DNA from: CAVUAT01 sp963848045 | Lineage (GTDB): Bacteria > Actinomycetota > Thermoleophilia > Solirubrobacterales > 70-9 | Assembly: GCA_963848045.1 (NCBI GenBank) | Contig: CAWKCC010000002.1 | Span: 124,001 to 188,000 of the forward strand | DNA length: 64,000 nt | Direction of reading: 5' to 3' | Part shown: piece by piece, positions 6,668 to 14,849 of the stretch | Numbering within the stretch: position 1 is the stretch's first letter | Layout: the number at the start of each line of letters is the position of its first letter | Position numbers and translations under genes: made by a program | The notes under the pieces: model-generated | Told to the model about the DNA's origin: nothing | Databases searched by the model: none | The model's input: the letters and a program-made list of their open reading frames with translations, nothing else

Positions 6668-8437
6668 ATGGAGGCCAGCCCCAGCCAGAAGAGCAAGAGC
6701 GACGAGGCGAAGGGCGGTAGCGGCAACGGAGCGCGGTCGCCCTCGTCCAAGCCCCCGGCCAAGTCCGCCTCGCCCAAGCGTTCGGACACCTCGCGGGCGT
6801 CCAAGTCCTCCGCCAAGGCCTCCAAGCCCGCAGCCAAGCGCTCCCCGGCCCCCAAGCGAAGGGCCGCCAAGGCCAAGACGCTCGAATCGTTCAACGCCGC
6901 CACCGGCGAGCCGCTGGGTTCGGTCGAGACGATCACCCCCGGCAAGGTCCAGGACGTGGTGGACGACGTGGCCACGGTGCAGCCCTTCTGGGCGCAGCTC
7001 TCGCTGGCCGACCGGGCCCGCTACATGCGCCGGGCCGGCGACGTGCTGCTCGACGAGATCGGCGAGCTGGCCGAGCTGCTCAGCCGCGAGCAGGGCAAGC
7101 CGCGCATCGAGAGCTACACGATGGAGCTGATGCCGACGCTCGACGCGCTCAAGTGGATAGCCGACAACGGCCCCGACATCCTCGCCGACGAGCGTGTGCC
7201 GATGCCGCAGGCGCTGTTCAGGACCAAGCGCTCGAAGTTCGTCTATGAGCCGCTCGGGGTGGTCGGCGTGATCGCACCCTGGAACTACCCCTGGTCGATC
7301 CCCTTCGTGGAGGTCGCGATCGCCCTGATGGCCGGGAACGGCGTCGTGCTGAAGCCGGCGAGCCTGACGCCCTTGATCGGCGAGCGCATCCGGATGCTGT
7401 TTGAGAAGGCGGGCTTCCCCGAGGGCCTGGTGCGGACCGTCCATGGCGGCGGCCGGATCGGTGACGCCCTGGTCAAGTCGTCGGCTCAGAAGATCTTCTT
7501 CACGGGATCGGTGGACGTGGGCTACAAGGTCGGGGTCGGGTGCGCCAAGCGCATGAAGGGCTCGGTGCTGGAGCTGGGCGGCAAGGACCCGCAGATCGTC
7601 TGCGCCGACGCCGACCTCGCCAACGCGGTCTCGGGAGCTGTCTGGGGCGGCTTCGCCAACTCGGGCCAGACCTGCTCGGGGATCGAGCGCGTCTACGTCC
7701 ACCGCGCCGTCGCGGAGCGCTTCATCGCCGGCGTCGTGCGCGAGACCGAGCGGCTAACGGTGGGGGACCCCCTCGACTGGAGCACGGAGATCGGCCCCAT
7801 GGTCAGCGCCGAGCAGGCCAAGCTGGTCACCGAGCTTGTCGATGACGCCATCGCCCACGGCGCCGAGCGGCTGACCGGCGGGCCCACCAAGGTCAAGGGC
7901 ATGAAGGGCAGCTTCATCGCCCCGACCGTGCTGACCGGGGTGAGGCACGAGATGCGGATCATGAAGGAGGAGATCTTCGGCCCGGTGCTGCCGATCGTCA
8001 CGGTCCAGAGCGACGAGGAGGCCCTGAGGCTGGCCAACGACTCGGAGTTCGGCCTGGGCGCGAGCGTCTGGACCACCGACCGCGGCAAGGGCGAGCGCAT
8101 GGCCCGGCAGCTCCAGTCGGGGATGGTCTGGGTCAACGACCACTCCTACTCGCACGGAGCCTGCCAGTGCTCCTGGGGCGGCGTCAAGGACTCGGGCCTC
8201 GGTCGCTCGCACTCCAAGTTCGGCTTCTACGAGTGCGCCAACATCAAGCTCGTCAGCTGGGAGCCGGGCTGGACCCGCGACTTCTGGTGGCAGCCCTACG
8301 ACAGCGACCTCGGCCAGGCCATCCGCTCCTCGGCCGAGCTGCTCTACGGCCGCAACGGCAAGCGCATGGACGCTCTGCGCGAGGGCGCGGGCGCGCTGAT
8401 GCGAGTCGGCCGCAGGACGCTGCGCAAGGGCGAGTAG
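6668..8437 (+). CDS. Aldehyde dehydrogenase with Lys/Ala/Pro/Ser-rich N-terminal tail
   Basis: An NAD(P)-dependent aldehyde dehydrogenase of 589 residues. The catalytic pair is Glu302 in LELGGKDP and Cys336 in GQTCSGIERVY, with the 34-residue spacing usual for the family. GVIAPWNYPWSIP and FTGSVDVGYKV form the cofactor site. Residues 1-75 are a low-complexity basic tail of repeated K, S, A and P (for example SAKASKPAAKRSPAPK) resembling histone H1 or bacterial H1-like tails; ordinary members start about where the ESFNAATGEPLG segment begins. The C-terminus is also longer than usual. The start ATG 6668 is supported by upstream GAGAGGA. The physiological aldehyde is unknown. Confidence 0.88.
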   Translation: MEASPSQKSKSDEAKGGSGNGARSPSSKPPAKSASPKRSDTSRASKSSAKASKPAAKRSPAPKRRAAKAKTLESFNAATGEPLGSVETITPGKVQDVVDDVATVQPFWAQLSLADRARYMRRAGDVLLDEIGELAELLSREQGKPRIESYTMELMPTLDALKWIADNGPDILADERVPMPQALFRTKRSKFVYEPLGVVGVIAPWNYPWSIPFVEVAIALMAGNGVVLKPASLTPLIGERIRMLFEKAGFPEGLVRTVHGGGRIGDALVKSSAQKIFFTGSVDVGYKVGVGCAKRMKGSVLELGGKDPQIVCADADLANAVSGAVWGGFANSGQTCSGIERVYVHRAVAERFIAGVVRETERLTVGDPLDWSTEIGPMVSAEQAKLVTELVDDAIAHGAERLTGGPTKVKGMKGSFIAPTVLTGVRHEMRIMKEEIFGPVLPIVTVQSDEEALRLANDSEFGLGASVWTTDRGKGERMARQLQSGMVWVNDHSYSHGACQCSWGGVKDSGLGRSHSKFGFYECANIKLVSWEPGWTRDFWWQPYDSDLGQAIRSSAELLYGRNGKRMDALREGAGALMRVGRRTLRKGE

Positions 8438-8470
8438 CGCGAGACCGAGCGGCCGGCGGCGCCAACTCGC

Positions 8471-8476
8471 TAGAGT
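8471..8476 (+). promoter_or_regulatory. Candidate -10 element (TAGAGT) for the secreted three-repeat gene
   Basis: TAGAGT ends 7 nt before GTG 8484 with no Shine-Dalgarno sequence between, the spacing expected for a leaderless mRNA. Confidence 0.45.
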
Positions 8477-8483
8477 CCCGGCC

Positions 8484-9422
8484 GTGAGCACCGGCGGGGG
8501 CCACATGCGTGCTCGGACGATCGCGGCGGGCGGCTTGGGGCTGGCCCTAGCGCTGGGCCTGCTGGCCCAGCAGCTCGCCCAGAGCAGCGCCGGCGCCGCC
8601 ACCGCTCACAGCGCCAAGAAGAAGAAGGGCGGCTTGGGGCTCCGGGTCGTCTCCAAGACCTCCCGTCTCTCCCAGGTCGCCAGCGCGGTCCGCTACGAGA
8701 CCATCTGCCCCAGGGGCAAGTTCCCCTACGGCGGCGGCATCAAGAGCGATCCCCCGCCGGCCGGCGGGGAGGGCGTCTACCCGAATTCCTACGAGCGCCT
8801 CGGCGTCCAGCGCGGCTACCACATCAACGGCACGCTGGTGGACGTCGTCGGCCGTCAGCCGCAGGCCCGCGACGTCATGGTTCAGGCCGTCTGCGGCAGC
8901 AAGCCGGGCAAGATCACCCCGCCCCACAAGACGACGTTCGTGCAGCCTGGAGAGACGAAGAGCCTGAGGCTGAAGTGCCCAGGCAGGCGCGTGCTGCTCG
9001 GGGGCGGCTACCAGCGCACGACCGGCCGCTCAAATGACGGCAACATCATCACCGAGTCGCGCGCCGTCTCGTCGAAGGCCTGGCGGGTCACCTCCCACGG
9101 CCAGGGCCGCTTCGGCGGGGAGCTGACGGGGATCGCCTACTGCATTCGGGCCAAGAAGCCGGTGCTCAAGGCCGTCAGCGCCCCGACCCAGATCGGCACC
9201 CGGGAAACGGCGACGGCGACCACGCCGCGCTGCCCCAAGGGCCGGCGCCCGGCCTTCGGCGGCTTCAAGGCTCCCTCGGACGGATCGGTCATGTATTTCG
9301 GCGGGTACTTCACCTCGGCGGGAGCGTGGGCGGCCACGGCCTTCAACTCGGGCGCGCCGGCCACGTTGACGGCCTACTCCTACTGCCTGCGGCCCTACAG
9401 CAAGCGCAAGAGCAAGGGCTGA
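8484..9422 (+). CDS. Secreted protein with three Cys-paired repeats, function unknown
   Basis: A 312-residue exported protein. Residues 9-40 form a signal peptide (hydrophobic core LGLALALGLLA), followed by a lysine-rich stretch AKKKKGG. The mature part has three copies of a unit of about 55-90 residues, each opening with a cysteine followed by a Gly-rich turn (ICPRGKFPYGGG, KCPGRRVLLGGG, RCPKGRRPAFGG) and closing with a second cysteine (QAVCGS, AYCIRA, SYCLRP). Cysteines are at 75/137, 165/220 and 250/301, suggesting one disulfide per unit. I do not recognise a named family. The start is GTG 8484; ATG 8505 is the alternative. Confidence 0.75.
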   Translation: MSTGGGHMRARTIAAGGLGLALALGLLAQQLAQSSAGAATAHSAKKKKGGLGLRVVSKTSRLSQVASAVRYETICPRGKFPYGGGIKSDPPPAGGEGVYPNSYERLGVQRGYHINGTLVDVVGRQPQARDVMVQAVCGSKPGKITPPHKTTFVQPGETKSLRLKCPGRRVLLGGGYQRTTGRSNDGNIITESRAVSSKAWRVTSHGQGRFGGELTGIAYCIRAKKPVLKAVSAPTQIGTRETATATTPRCPKGRRPAFGGFKAPSDGSVMYFGGYFTSAGAWAATAFNSGAPATLTAYSYCLRPYSKRKSKG

Positions 9423-9448
9423 GACCGGCCCGGCGGCCGCGTCCCGGC

Positions 9449-10108
9449 TCACCGGGTCAGGCGCGGCCAGCGCACGTGCAGATGATCGTCGTGGAAGCGT
9501 AGTCGCCGCACGATCCGCCGTGGCCCGGCCAGCCGCGTTCGCGGGCCGACGAAGACGTACCGCGCTCCGGCCGCGACCAGGCGCCTGAGAAGATCCCGGG
9601 ATAGCGCCCGGTCGATCTGACGGGCCTTGGTGGGCGGGCGCTCCAGGCGGTCGCGCCGGGGGTAGATGATGTCCACGTCCAGCCCGTTCTGGTGCGAGGC
9701 GTGGCCGAGGCCGCCGTAGCGTCTGCCGAACTGGCCGCCGTGGGGGCGACTGAGGTCGGCTATCCCGATCCGGGGCGCATCCGGGTTGGCGGCGCGCAGC
9801 TCTGCGATCACCCGCAGCGTGATCGCGACCGTGGAGTCCGCTCCCCAGCGGCGCCAAGGCCTGTTGGGAGCGACCCGCAACGGGAAGTCCCAGGTGAAGA
9901 AATCGGCTCCCTCGGAAGGCAGCTTGACGCCGTAGATCAGCGCGCCGCGCTGGGGACTCCCGACGGGAATCGACTGCCGCCACTGCATGCCCGCAACCTC
10001 CACCTCGCTGAGGTGGGCGGTGTTGACGGCAGCCGCGGGAGCCGGCCAGAGCAAGATCACTGCCGCCGTCACGGCGAGGGGGGTCAGCTCGGCGAGCCTG
10101 CGCGCCAT
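9449..10108 (-). CDS. MepA-like (M74/LAS family) murein endopeptidase, secreted
   Basis: A 219-residue exported protein that probably cleaves peptidoglycan cross-links. A signal peptide (LAVTAAVILLWPAPAAA) precedes a zinc peptidase domain of the penicillin-insensitive endopeptidase type. Ligands are visible in ADLSRPHGGQFG, LGHASHQNGLDVDI and the terminal HDDHLHVRW. The length is shorter than E. coli MepA. The start is ATG 10108 because the signal peptide follows directly; longer in-frame starts would run into the promoter region of ccmA. It converges on the three-repeat gene and is divergent from ccmA. Confidence 0.8.
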   Translation of the reverse strand: MARRLAELTPLAVTAAVILLWPAPAAAVNTAHLSEVEVAGMQWRQSIPVGSPQRGALIYGVKLPSEGADFFTWDFPLRVAPNRPWRRWGADSTVAITLRVIAELRAANPDAPRIGIADLSRPHGGQFGRRYGGLGHASHQNGLDVDIIYPRRDRLERPPTKARQIDRALSRDLLRRLVAAGARYVFVGPRTRLAGPRRIVRRLRFHDDHLHVRWPRLTR

Positions 10109-10179
10109 CGCAGCCGATGGTAGGGGCCGATGGCCGCCCGGCTGCAAGCCCTCCCCGCAGAACCGCGCCGCACGGCCGC

Positions 10180-10185
10180 TAGATT
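10180..10185 (+). promoter_or_regulatory. Candidate -10 element (TAGATT) for the ccm-hemA operon
   Basis: TAGATT ends 6 nt before the GTG start of ccmA. It is the only promoter-like element upstream of the tightly packed ccmABCD-hemA run. Confidence 0.5.
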
Positions 10186-10191
10186 CGGCCG

Positions 10192-10821
10192 GTGAGCGAG
10201 GGGACTCCGGCAATCGCGCTGAGGGGGCTGGTGCGCGAGTTCGGCGAGCGCGCTGCGCTCAACGGTGTCGATCTCGAGCTGGCGGGCGGGCGGACCCTGG
10301 CCGTGCTCGGGCCCAACGGCTCGGGCAAGACGACGCTGTTGCGCGTGCTCGCCGGCCTGCTGCGACCCAGCCGCGGCGACGCCCGCGTGCTGGGCTGCGA
10401 GCTGCCCGGCGAGACCTGGAGGCTGCGAGGCAGGGTCGGCTATCTCGGTCACCAGCCACTGCTCTACCGCGACCTCAGCCCTCGCGAGAACCTGACGCTG
10501 GCGGCGCGGCTGCACGGAGTGGATCGCGAGCGCGCGAGCGCTCGCATCGAGGAGTTGCTCGCCTCGGTCGGGATGTCGCCGCGCGGCGACGATCGCCTCG
10601 CCGAGTTCTCGGCGGGCATGGCCCAGCGGGTCGCTGTGTGCCGGGCGGTCCTGCACGAGCCCGAGCTGCTGCTGCTCGACGAGCCCGACTCGCACCTCGA
10701 CGCCGACGGGCGCCGGGCCGTGGGCTCGCTGCTCGGGCCGGCGGGGAGCCGGACGAGGGTGATCGTCAGCCACGAGCGCGAGCGCGCCGTCGCCGACGCC
10801 GACCTGGTGCTGGAGCTCTGA
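10192..10821 (+). CDS. ccmA: Haem exporter ATP-binding protein CcmA
   Basis: ATPase of the CcmABCD complex of System I cytochrome c maturation, which drives release of haem-loaded CcmE. The 209-residue ABC domain has Walker A LGPNGSGKTTLLR, signature EFSAGMAQRVAVCRA and Walker B ELLLLDEPDSHLD, and matches the short CcmA type. Identity is secured by the following ccmB and ccmC. The start is GTG 10192, just after a TAGATT hexamer. The stop codon overlaps the ccmB start (TGATG). Confidence 0.92.
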   Translation: MSEGTPAIALRGLVREFGERAALNGVDLELAGGRTLAVLGPNGSGKTTLLRVLAGLLRPSRGDARVLGCELPGETWRLRGRVGYLGHQPLLYRDLSPRENLTLAARLHGVDRERASARIEELLASVGMSPRGDDRLAEFSAGMAQRVAVCRAVLHEPELLLLDEPDSHLDADGRRAVGSLLGPAGSRTRVIVSHERERAVADADLVLEL

Positions 10822-11489
10822 TGGATCCCTACCTGGCCCTGCTGGGCAAGGATCTGCGGGTAGAGCTGCGCACCCTGCGGTCGCTGCCGGCGATGGCGCT
10901 GTTCGCGATCACGACCTTCGTCATCTTCCGCTTCGCCCTGGGCCGCACGGGCCTGGAGGGTGGACTCGCCGCCGGGGTCCTGGTCACGACCCTGCTGTTC
11001 GCCGGAATCCTCGCGATCAATCGGCTGTACGTCGCCGAGCGCGACGAGGGGGGCTTCGAGCTGATCCGCCTGGCGCCCGTCGACCGCACCGTCCTGTTCG
11101 CCGCCAAGACCTCGGCGCTCGTCATCTACCTGAGCCTGCTGGAGCTGGTCGTGCTGCCTGTGTTCGCGCTCTTCTTCCTGGAGTCGGCCGCCGCGCTGCC
11201 GCCGCTGGTGCCCGTGCTGCTGCTGGCCAACCTCGGCCTGGCGCTGAGCGGGACCCTGATCTCGACGATCGCCACGATGTCCAGCGCGCGCGACCTGCTG
11301 GCGCCGCTGATCCTGCTGCCCCTGCTGGTGCCGCTCGTGATCGCGGCGGCGGGGGCGGCCGAGCCCGTGCTGCGCGCCGGTGGGCCGGAGTACGAGCGAT
11401 TCGGCACGTGGCTGGCGGTTCTCGGCCTCTACGATGGGGTCTTCGCGCTGGTCGGCTACGCGGTCTTCGACTTCCTGCTCGAGGACTAG
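10821..11489 (+). CDS. ccmB: Haem exporter permease CcmB
   Basis: A 222-residue integral membrane protein with about six hydrophobic helices. N-terminal LLGKDLRVELRTLRSLPAM and the LYVAERDEGGFELIRLAP segment are typical of CcmB, the membrane partner of CcmA. The start is ATG 10821, which shares its A with the ccmA TGA stop, so the two are translationally coupled. It is followed 24 bases later by ccmC. Confidence 0.92.
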   Translation: MDPYLALLGKDLRVELRTLRSLPAMALFAITTFVIFRFALGRTGLEGGLAAGVLVTTLLFAGILAINRLYVAERDEGGFELIRLAPVDRTVLFAAKTSALVIYLSLLELVVLPVFALFFLESAAALPPLVPVLLLANLGLALSGTLISTIATMSSARDLLAPLILLPLLVPLVIAAAGAAEPVLRAGGPEYERFGTWLAVLGLYDGVFALVGYAVFDFLLED

Positions 11490-11513
11490 GGGCCGACGGG
11501 CCCCGATCACCAG

Positions 11514-12308
11514 ATGAGGGCACCCAGCCTCCGAACACTCGCGATCCTGACCGTGGCCGTGCTCGCCACCGGCTACGCGCTGGCCTTCTTCTACGCGCCG
11601 CTGGAGGCCGAGGGCTTCATCCAGAAGATCTTCTACCTGCACGTGCCGCTCGCGGTCGTCGCCCTGCTGGGCTTCATGCTGGCAGCGGTGTTCGCGATCA
11701 GGCACCTGCGCAGCGGGGATCCCGCCGAGGATGCGCGCTCCTACGTCTCGATCCACATGTCGGTGATCTTCGGTGTGGCGGCGCTGCTGACCGGAGCGCT
11801 GTGGGCGAAGGGCCAGTGGGGCGTCTGGTGGGAGTGGCGCGAGCCGACGCTGGTCAGCTTCCTGATCATCTTCCTGCTCTACGCGACCTACTACCCCCTT
11901 CGCTACTCGGTCGAGGACCGCGATCGCCAGGCCCGCTACGCGTCCGTGTTCGCGATCACCGCCGGCGCCTTCGTGCCACTCAATTTCCTGGCGGTCCGCC
12001 TTGCGGAGCCATTCATCCACCCGCGCACCTTCTCCTCCGCCGGGGGCCTGCCGCCCGAGATGCTGCAGTCCTTCCTGGTCTGCCTGGCGGGGATGGCGCT
12101 GCTCTGGGTGACGCTTGTGCGCTTCGAGCTCGACGCCAAGGGGGCCTCCGCGGACCTGGGCCGGCTGCGACGCGCGTTGCTGCCCTCGGACGCGGCTCCG
12201 GCACGAAGCCCCCGCACGATCGCGCCCGTGCACGCGTCGGTGACCAACCTCACCGCTGATCGTCCGCCGGGCGGCCCGCCTCGCCCGGGACGGGAGCGCC
12301 CGCGCTGA
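11514..12308 (+). CDS. ccmC: Cytochrome c biogenesis protein CcmC (haem handling)
   Basis: CcmC binds haem at its external face and passes it to CcmE. The 264-residue protein has six membrane helices, the tryptophan-rich haem motif WGVWWEWREPTL near residue 102, and flanking histidines in YLHVPLAVV and SIHMSVIFG. The C-terminal 60 residues are a polar, Pro/Arg-rich tail that is longer than in proteobacterial CcmC. The stop overlaps the next small gene (TGATG). Confidence 0.92.
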   Translation: MRAPSLRTLAILTVAVLATGYALAFFYAPLEAEGFIQKIFYLHVPLAVVALLGFMLAAVFAIRHLRSGDPAEDARSYVSIHMSVIFGVAALLTGALWAKGQWGVWWEWREPTLVSFLIIFLLYATYYPLRYSVEDRDRQARYASVFAITAGAFVPLNFLAVRLAEPFIHPRTFSSAGGLPPEMLQSFLVCLAGMALLWVTLVRFELDAKGASADLGRLRRALLPSDAAPARSPRTIAPVHASVTNLTADRPPGGPPRPGRERPR

Positions 12309-12499
12309 TGGGCCTGCTGGCGCTGGAGCAAGCCGAGGGCTACGTTGCGGGCGCCTACCTGGTCTTCGTCGCGCTGCTCCTGATCTACCTGGCGATCATG
12401 GCCGCCAAGCTGCAGCGCATCCAGCGCGAGATCCGCTCGCTGGCCGACGCCGCGGAGGGCCGCGAGTCCGCGCCCGGGGAGGGGGCAGAGAGGCGATGA
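12308..12499 (+). CDS. ccmD: CcmD-like small membrane protein
   Basis: A 63-residue protein with one membrane helix (VAGAYLVFVALLLIYLAIMAA) followed by a charged helix KLQRIQREIRSLADA. Size, topology and position right after ccmC match CcmD, which holds the CcmABC complex and CcmE together. Sequence identity in this family is always low, so the call rests on context. It overlaps ccmC (TGATG) and hemA (ATGA). Confidence 0.75.
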   Translation: MGLLALEQAEGYVAGAYLVFVALLLIYLAIMAAKLQRIQREIRSLADAAEGRESAPGEGAERR

Positions 12500-13839
12500 G
12501 CGGCCTGCTGGCGCTCGGCGTCTCGCACCGCACGGCGCCGCTGGAGCTGCGCGAGCGCCTGGCGCTCACCGAGGGACGCGCCGCCGGGGTGCTGAACGCG
12601 GTGGTCACCGAGGCTCCGATCGCCGAGGCGGTCGCGATCTCCACCTGCAACCGCACCGAGCTCTACCTGGTCGCCGCCGACACCGTCGAGGCCGAGACCG
12701 CCGCCCTCGGGGTGCTGGCGCGCGAGGCCTCGATCCGGCCGACCGAGCTGCTCGGCCCCCTCTACTCGCTGCGCGGCACAGACGCCGCGGCACACCTCTT
12801 CCGCGTCACGGCCGGCCTCGACTCGATGATCGTCGGCGAAGCCGAGATCCAGGGGCAGGTGAAGCGCGCCTACGAGCTGGCGCTGGTCGAGGGCGCGACC
12901 GGCCCGATCCTCAACCGGCTACTCCGCGGCGCCCTCGCCGCGGGCAAGCGCGCGCGCACCGAGACGGCGATCGGCGAGAAGGGCGTCTCCATCCCCTCGG
13001 TGGCGGTGGAGCTGGCCCAGCGCGACCTGGGCGACCTGGCCGAGCGCCGGGTGCTGCTGGTCGGAGCAGGCGAGACCTCGGAGCTGACGGCGCGCGCGCT
13101 GGCGGCGCGGGGCGTAGAGGCGGTGTTCGTCGCCAACCGCCGCTACAACCGCGCGATCGGCCTGGCCGAGCGCTTCGGCGGCACCGCGGTGCGAATCGAC
13201 GAGCTGCCGGCCCAGCTCGAGCGCGCCGACATCGTCGTCTCGACGACCGACTCGCCCCACCACCTGATCGACCGCGCCGACCTGGAGTTGGTGATGAAGC
13301 AGCGCTCGAAGCGGCCCCTGTTGCTGATCGACCTCGCCGTGCCCCGCGACATCGAGCCCGAATCGCGCGAGCTGACGGGGGTCACCCTGCACGACGTCGA
13401 CGACGTGCAGGCGATCGTCGAGCGAAACGCCTCGGGCCGAGAGGCCGAGGCCCGCCGCGCCGAGGGCATCCTCGACTCCGAGCTGGCCCGGTTCGAGAGC
13501 TGGCTCGGCTCCCAGGAGGTGATGCCGACCGTGGCCGCGCTCCGCGAACGCGCCGAGAAGATCGTCGAGCGTGTCCTGGCCGAGAACGAGACGCGCTGGG
13601 AGAACCTCTCCGAGGCCGACCGCGATCGGGTCGAGCTGATGTCGCGCGCGATCGTCTCGCGGCTGCTGCACGAGCCCACGCTGGCGATCAAGGGGGTAGC
13701 CGATCGCGAGGACTCCTACCTCTACGTCAGCGTGCTGCGCGAGCTGTTCGGCCTGGACGCGGGCACGGAGCCGGGCAGCGACGGCGGCACCGGGGTCACC
13801 TCGCTAGACGAGCGCCGCCGGCGCGCCGCCGGCCGCTAG
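12496..13839 (+). CDS. hemA: Glutamyl-tRNA reductase HemA
   Basis: HemA catalyses the first committed step of C5-route tetrapyrrole synthesis, reducing glutamyl-tRNA(Glu) to glutamate-1-semialdehyde. The 447-residue protein shows the nucleophile Cys51 in ISTCNRTELYLV, the signature GLDSMIVGEAEIQGQVK, an NADPH-binding GAGETSEL segment and the C-terminal dimerisation helix region. The start overlaps the ccmD-like stop (ATGA), so haem precursor synthesis and haem export are in one transcript. Confidence 0.95.
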   Translation: MSGLLALGVSHRTAPLELRERLALTEGRAAGVLNAVVTEAPIAEAVAISTCNRTELYLVAADTVEAETAALGVLAREASIRPTELLGPLYSLRGTDAAAHLFRVTAGLDSMIVGEAEIQGQVKRAYELALVEGATGPILNRLLRGALAAGKRARTETAIGEKGVSIPSVAVELAQRDLGDLAERRVLLVGAGETSELTARALAARGVEAVFVANRRYNRAIGLAERFGGTAVRIDELPAQLERADIVVSTTDSPHHLIDRADLELVMKQRSKRPLLLIDLAVPRDIEPESRELTGVTLHDVDDVQAIVERNASGREAEARRAEGILDSELARFESWLGSQEVMPTVAALRERAEKIVERVLAENETRWENLSEADRDRVELMSRAIVSRLLHEPTLAIKGVADREDSYLYVSVLRELFGLDAGTEPGSDGGTGVTSLDERRRRAAGR

Positions 13840-13892
13840 TGCCCGGTCCACGGGCCTGCGGCCGACGCTTCCCTACGCGGCGCTAGGCAGGC

Positions 13893-14849
13893 GTGGCGGA
13901 GCGCCAACTGCGGCTCGGCTCCCGCGGCAGCCCCCTGGCGCTGGCCCAGGCGAAGCTCGTGGCGGAGGCGCTCGGCGAGGCCGAGATCGTGCCGATCCGG
14001 ACCGCGGGAGACGAGGCGTCGGCCGACAGGGGGGCCTCCGCACGCACCCCGCCTGCCCCGCCCGGCGGCGACAAGGCCCGCTTCGTGCGCGAGATCGAGG
14101 CTGCCCTGCTCGCCGGTGAGATCGACATCGCCGTCCACTCGGCGAAGGACCTCCCGAGCGAGCTGCCCGACGGCCTGCGGATCTCGGGAGTGCCGCCGCG
14201 CGAGGACCCACTTGACGCCTGGGTCGGCCCCGGCACGTCACTCGATGGGCTTCCTGAGGGCGCCCGGGTCGGCACCGCCAGCCTGCGCCGCCGCGCCCAG
14301 CTGCTGGCGATCCGGCCGGACCTCGAGGTCGGCGAGATCCGGGGCAACGTCGATACGCGCCTTCGCAAGCTCGGCGAGGGCGCCTGCGACGGTCTCGTGC
14401 TGGCCGCGGCCGGCCTGCTGCGCCTCGGCCGTGGCGAGGAGATCTGTTTTCGGTTCGAGGCCGCGCAGATGGTCCCCGCCCCCGGCCAGGGCACACTGGC
14501 GCTGCAGACGCGCGCCGGCGACGAGCGCGCGCGAGCGGCCACGGAGAGGATCGGCGATCCCTCGGCCGCCGCCGAGCTGAGCGCCGAGCGGTCCGCCGTG
14601 GCGGAGCTGGGAGCGAGCTGCGACACCCCGCTCGGGGTGAGCGCGCGCCATCGGGGCGGCGCGCTGAGACTGAGCGGCTTCTGCGGGCTCCCCGACGGCA
14701 GCGAGTGGATTCGCGACGAGGTCGAGGTCGAGCCCGGCGAGCCGGAGAGGCTGGGCCGGCTGCTGGCCGAGCGCATGCGCGGCGCCGGTGCGGACGAGCT
14801 GCTGGCGCGGGCCGAGCGGATCGCGGGCGCGTCGGGGGCGGGTACGTGA
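13893..14849 (+). CDS. hemC: Porphobilinogen deaminase HemC
   Basis: The enzyme joins four porphobilinogens into hydroxymethylbilane. The 318-residue protein has LRLGSRGSPLALAQA at the N-terminus, catalytic Asp86 in VHSAKDLP, the arginine-rich GTASLRRRAQLL segment, and Cys243 in LGASCDTPLGV, which carries the dipyrromethane cofactor. It has a Pro/Gly-rich insertion around residues 45-60 relative to common HemC. The start is GTG 13893, 53 bases after hemA. The stop overlaps the cobA-hemD start (GTGA). Confidence 0.94.
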   Translation: MAERQLRLGSRGSPLALAQAKLVAEALGEAEIVPIRTAGDEASADRGASARTPPAPPGGDKARFVREIEAALLAGEIDIAVHSAKDLPSELPDGLRISGVPPREDPLDAWVGPGTSLDGLPEGARVGTASLRRRAQLLAIRPDLEVGEIRGNVDTRLRKLGEGACDGLVLAAAGLLRLGRGEEICFRFEAAQMVPAPGQGTLALQTRAGDERARAATERIGDPSAAAELSAERSAVAELGASCDTPLGVSARHRGGALRLSGFCGLPDGSEWIRDEVEVEPGEPERLGRLLAERMRGAGADELLARAERIAGASGAGT

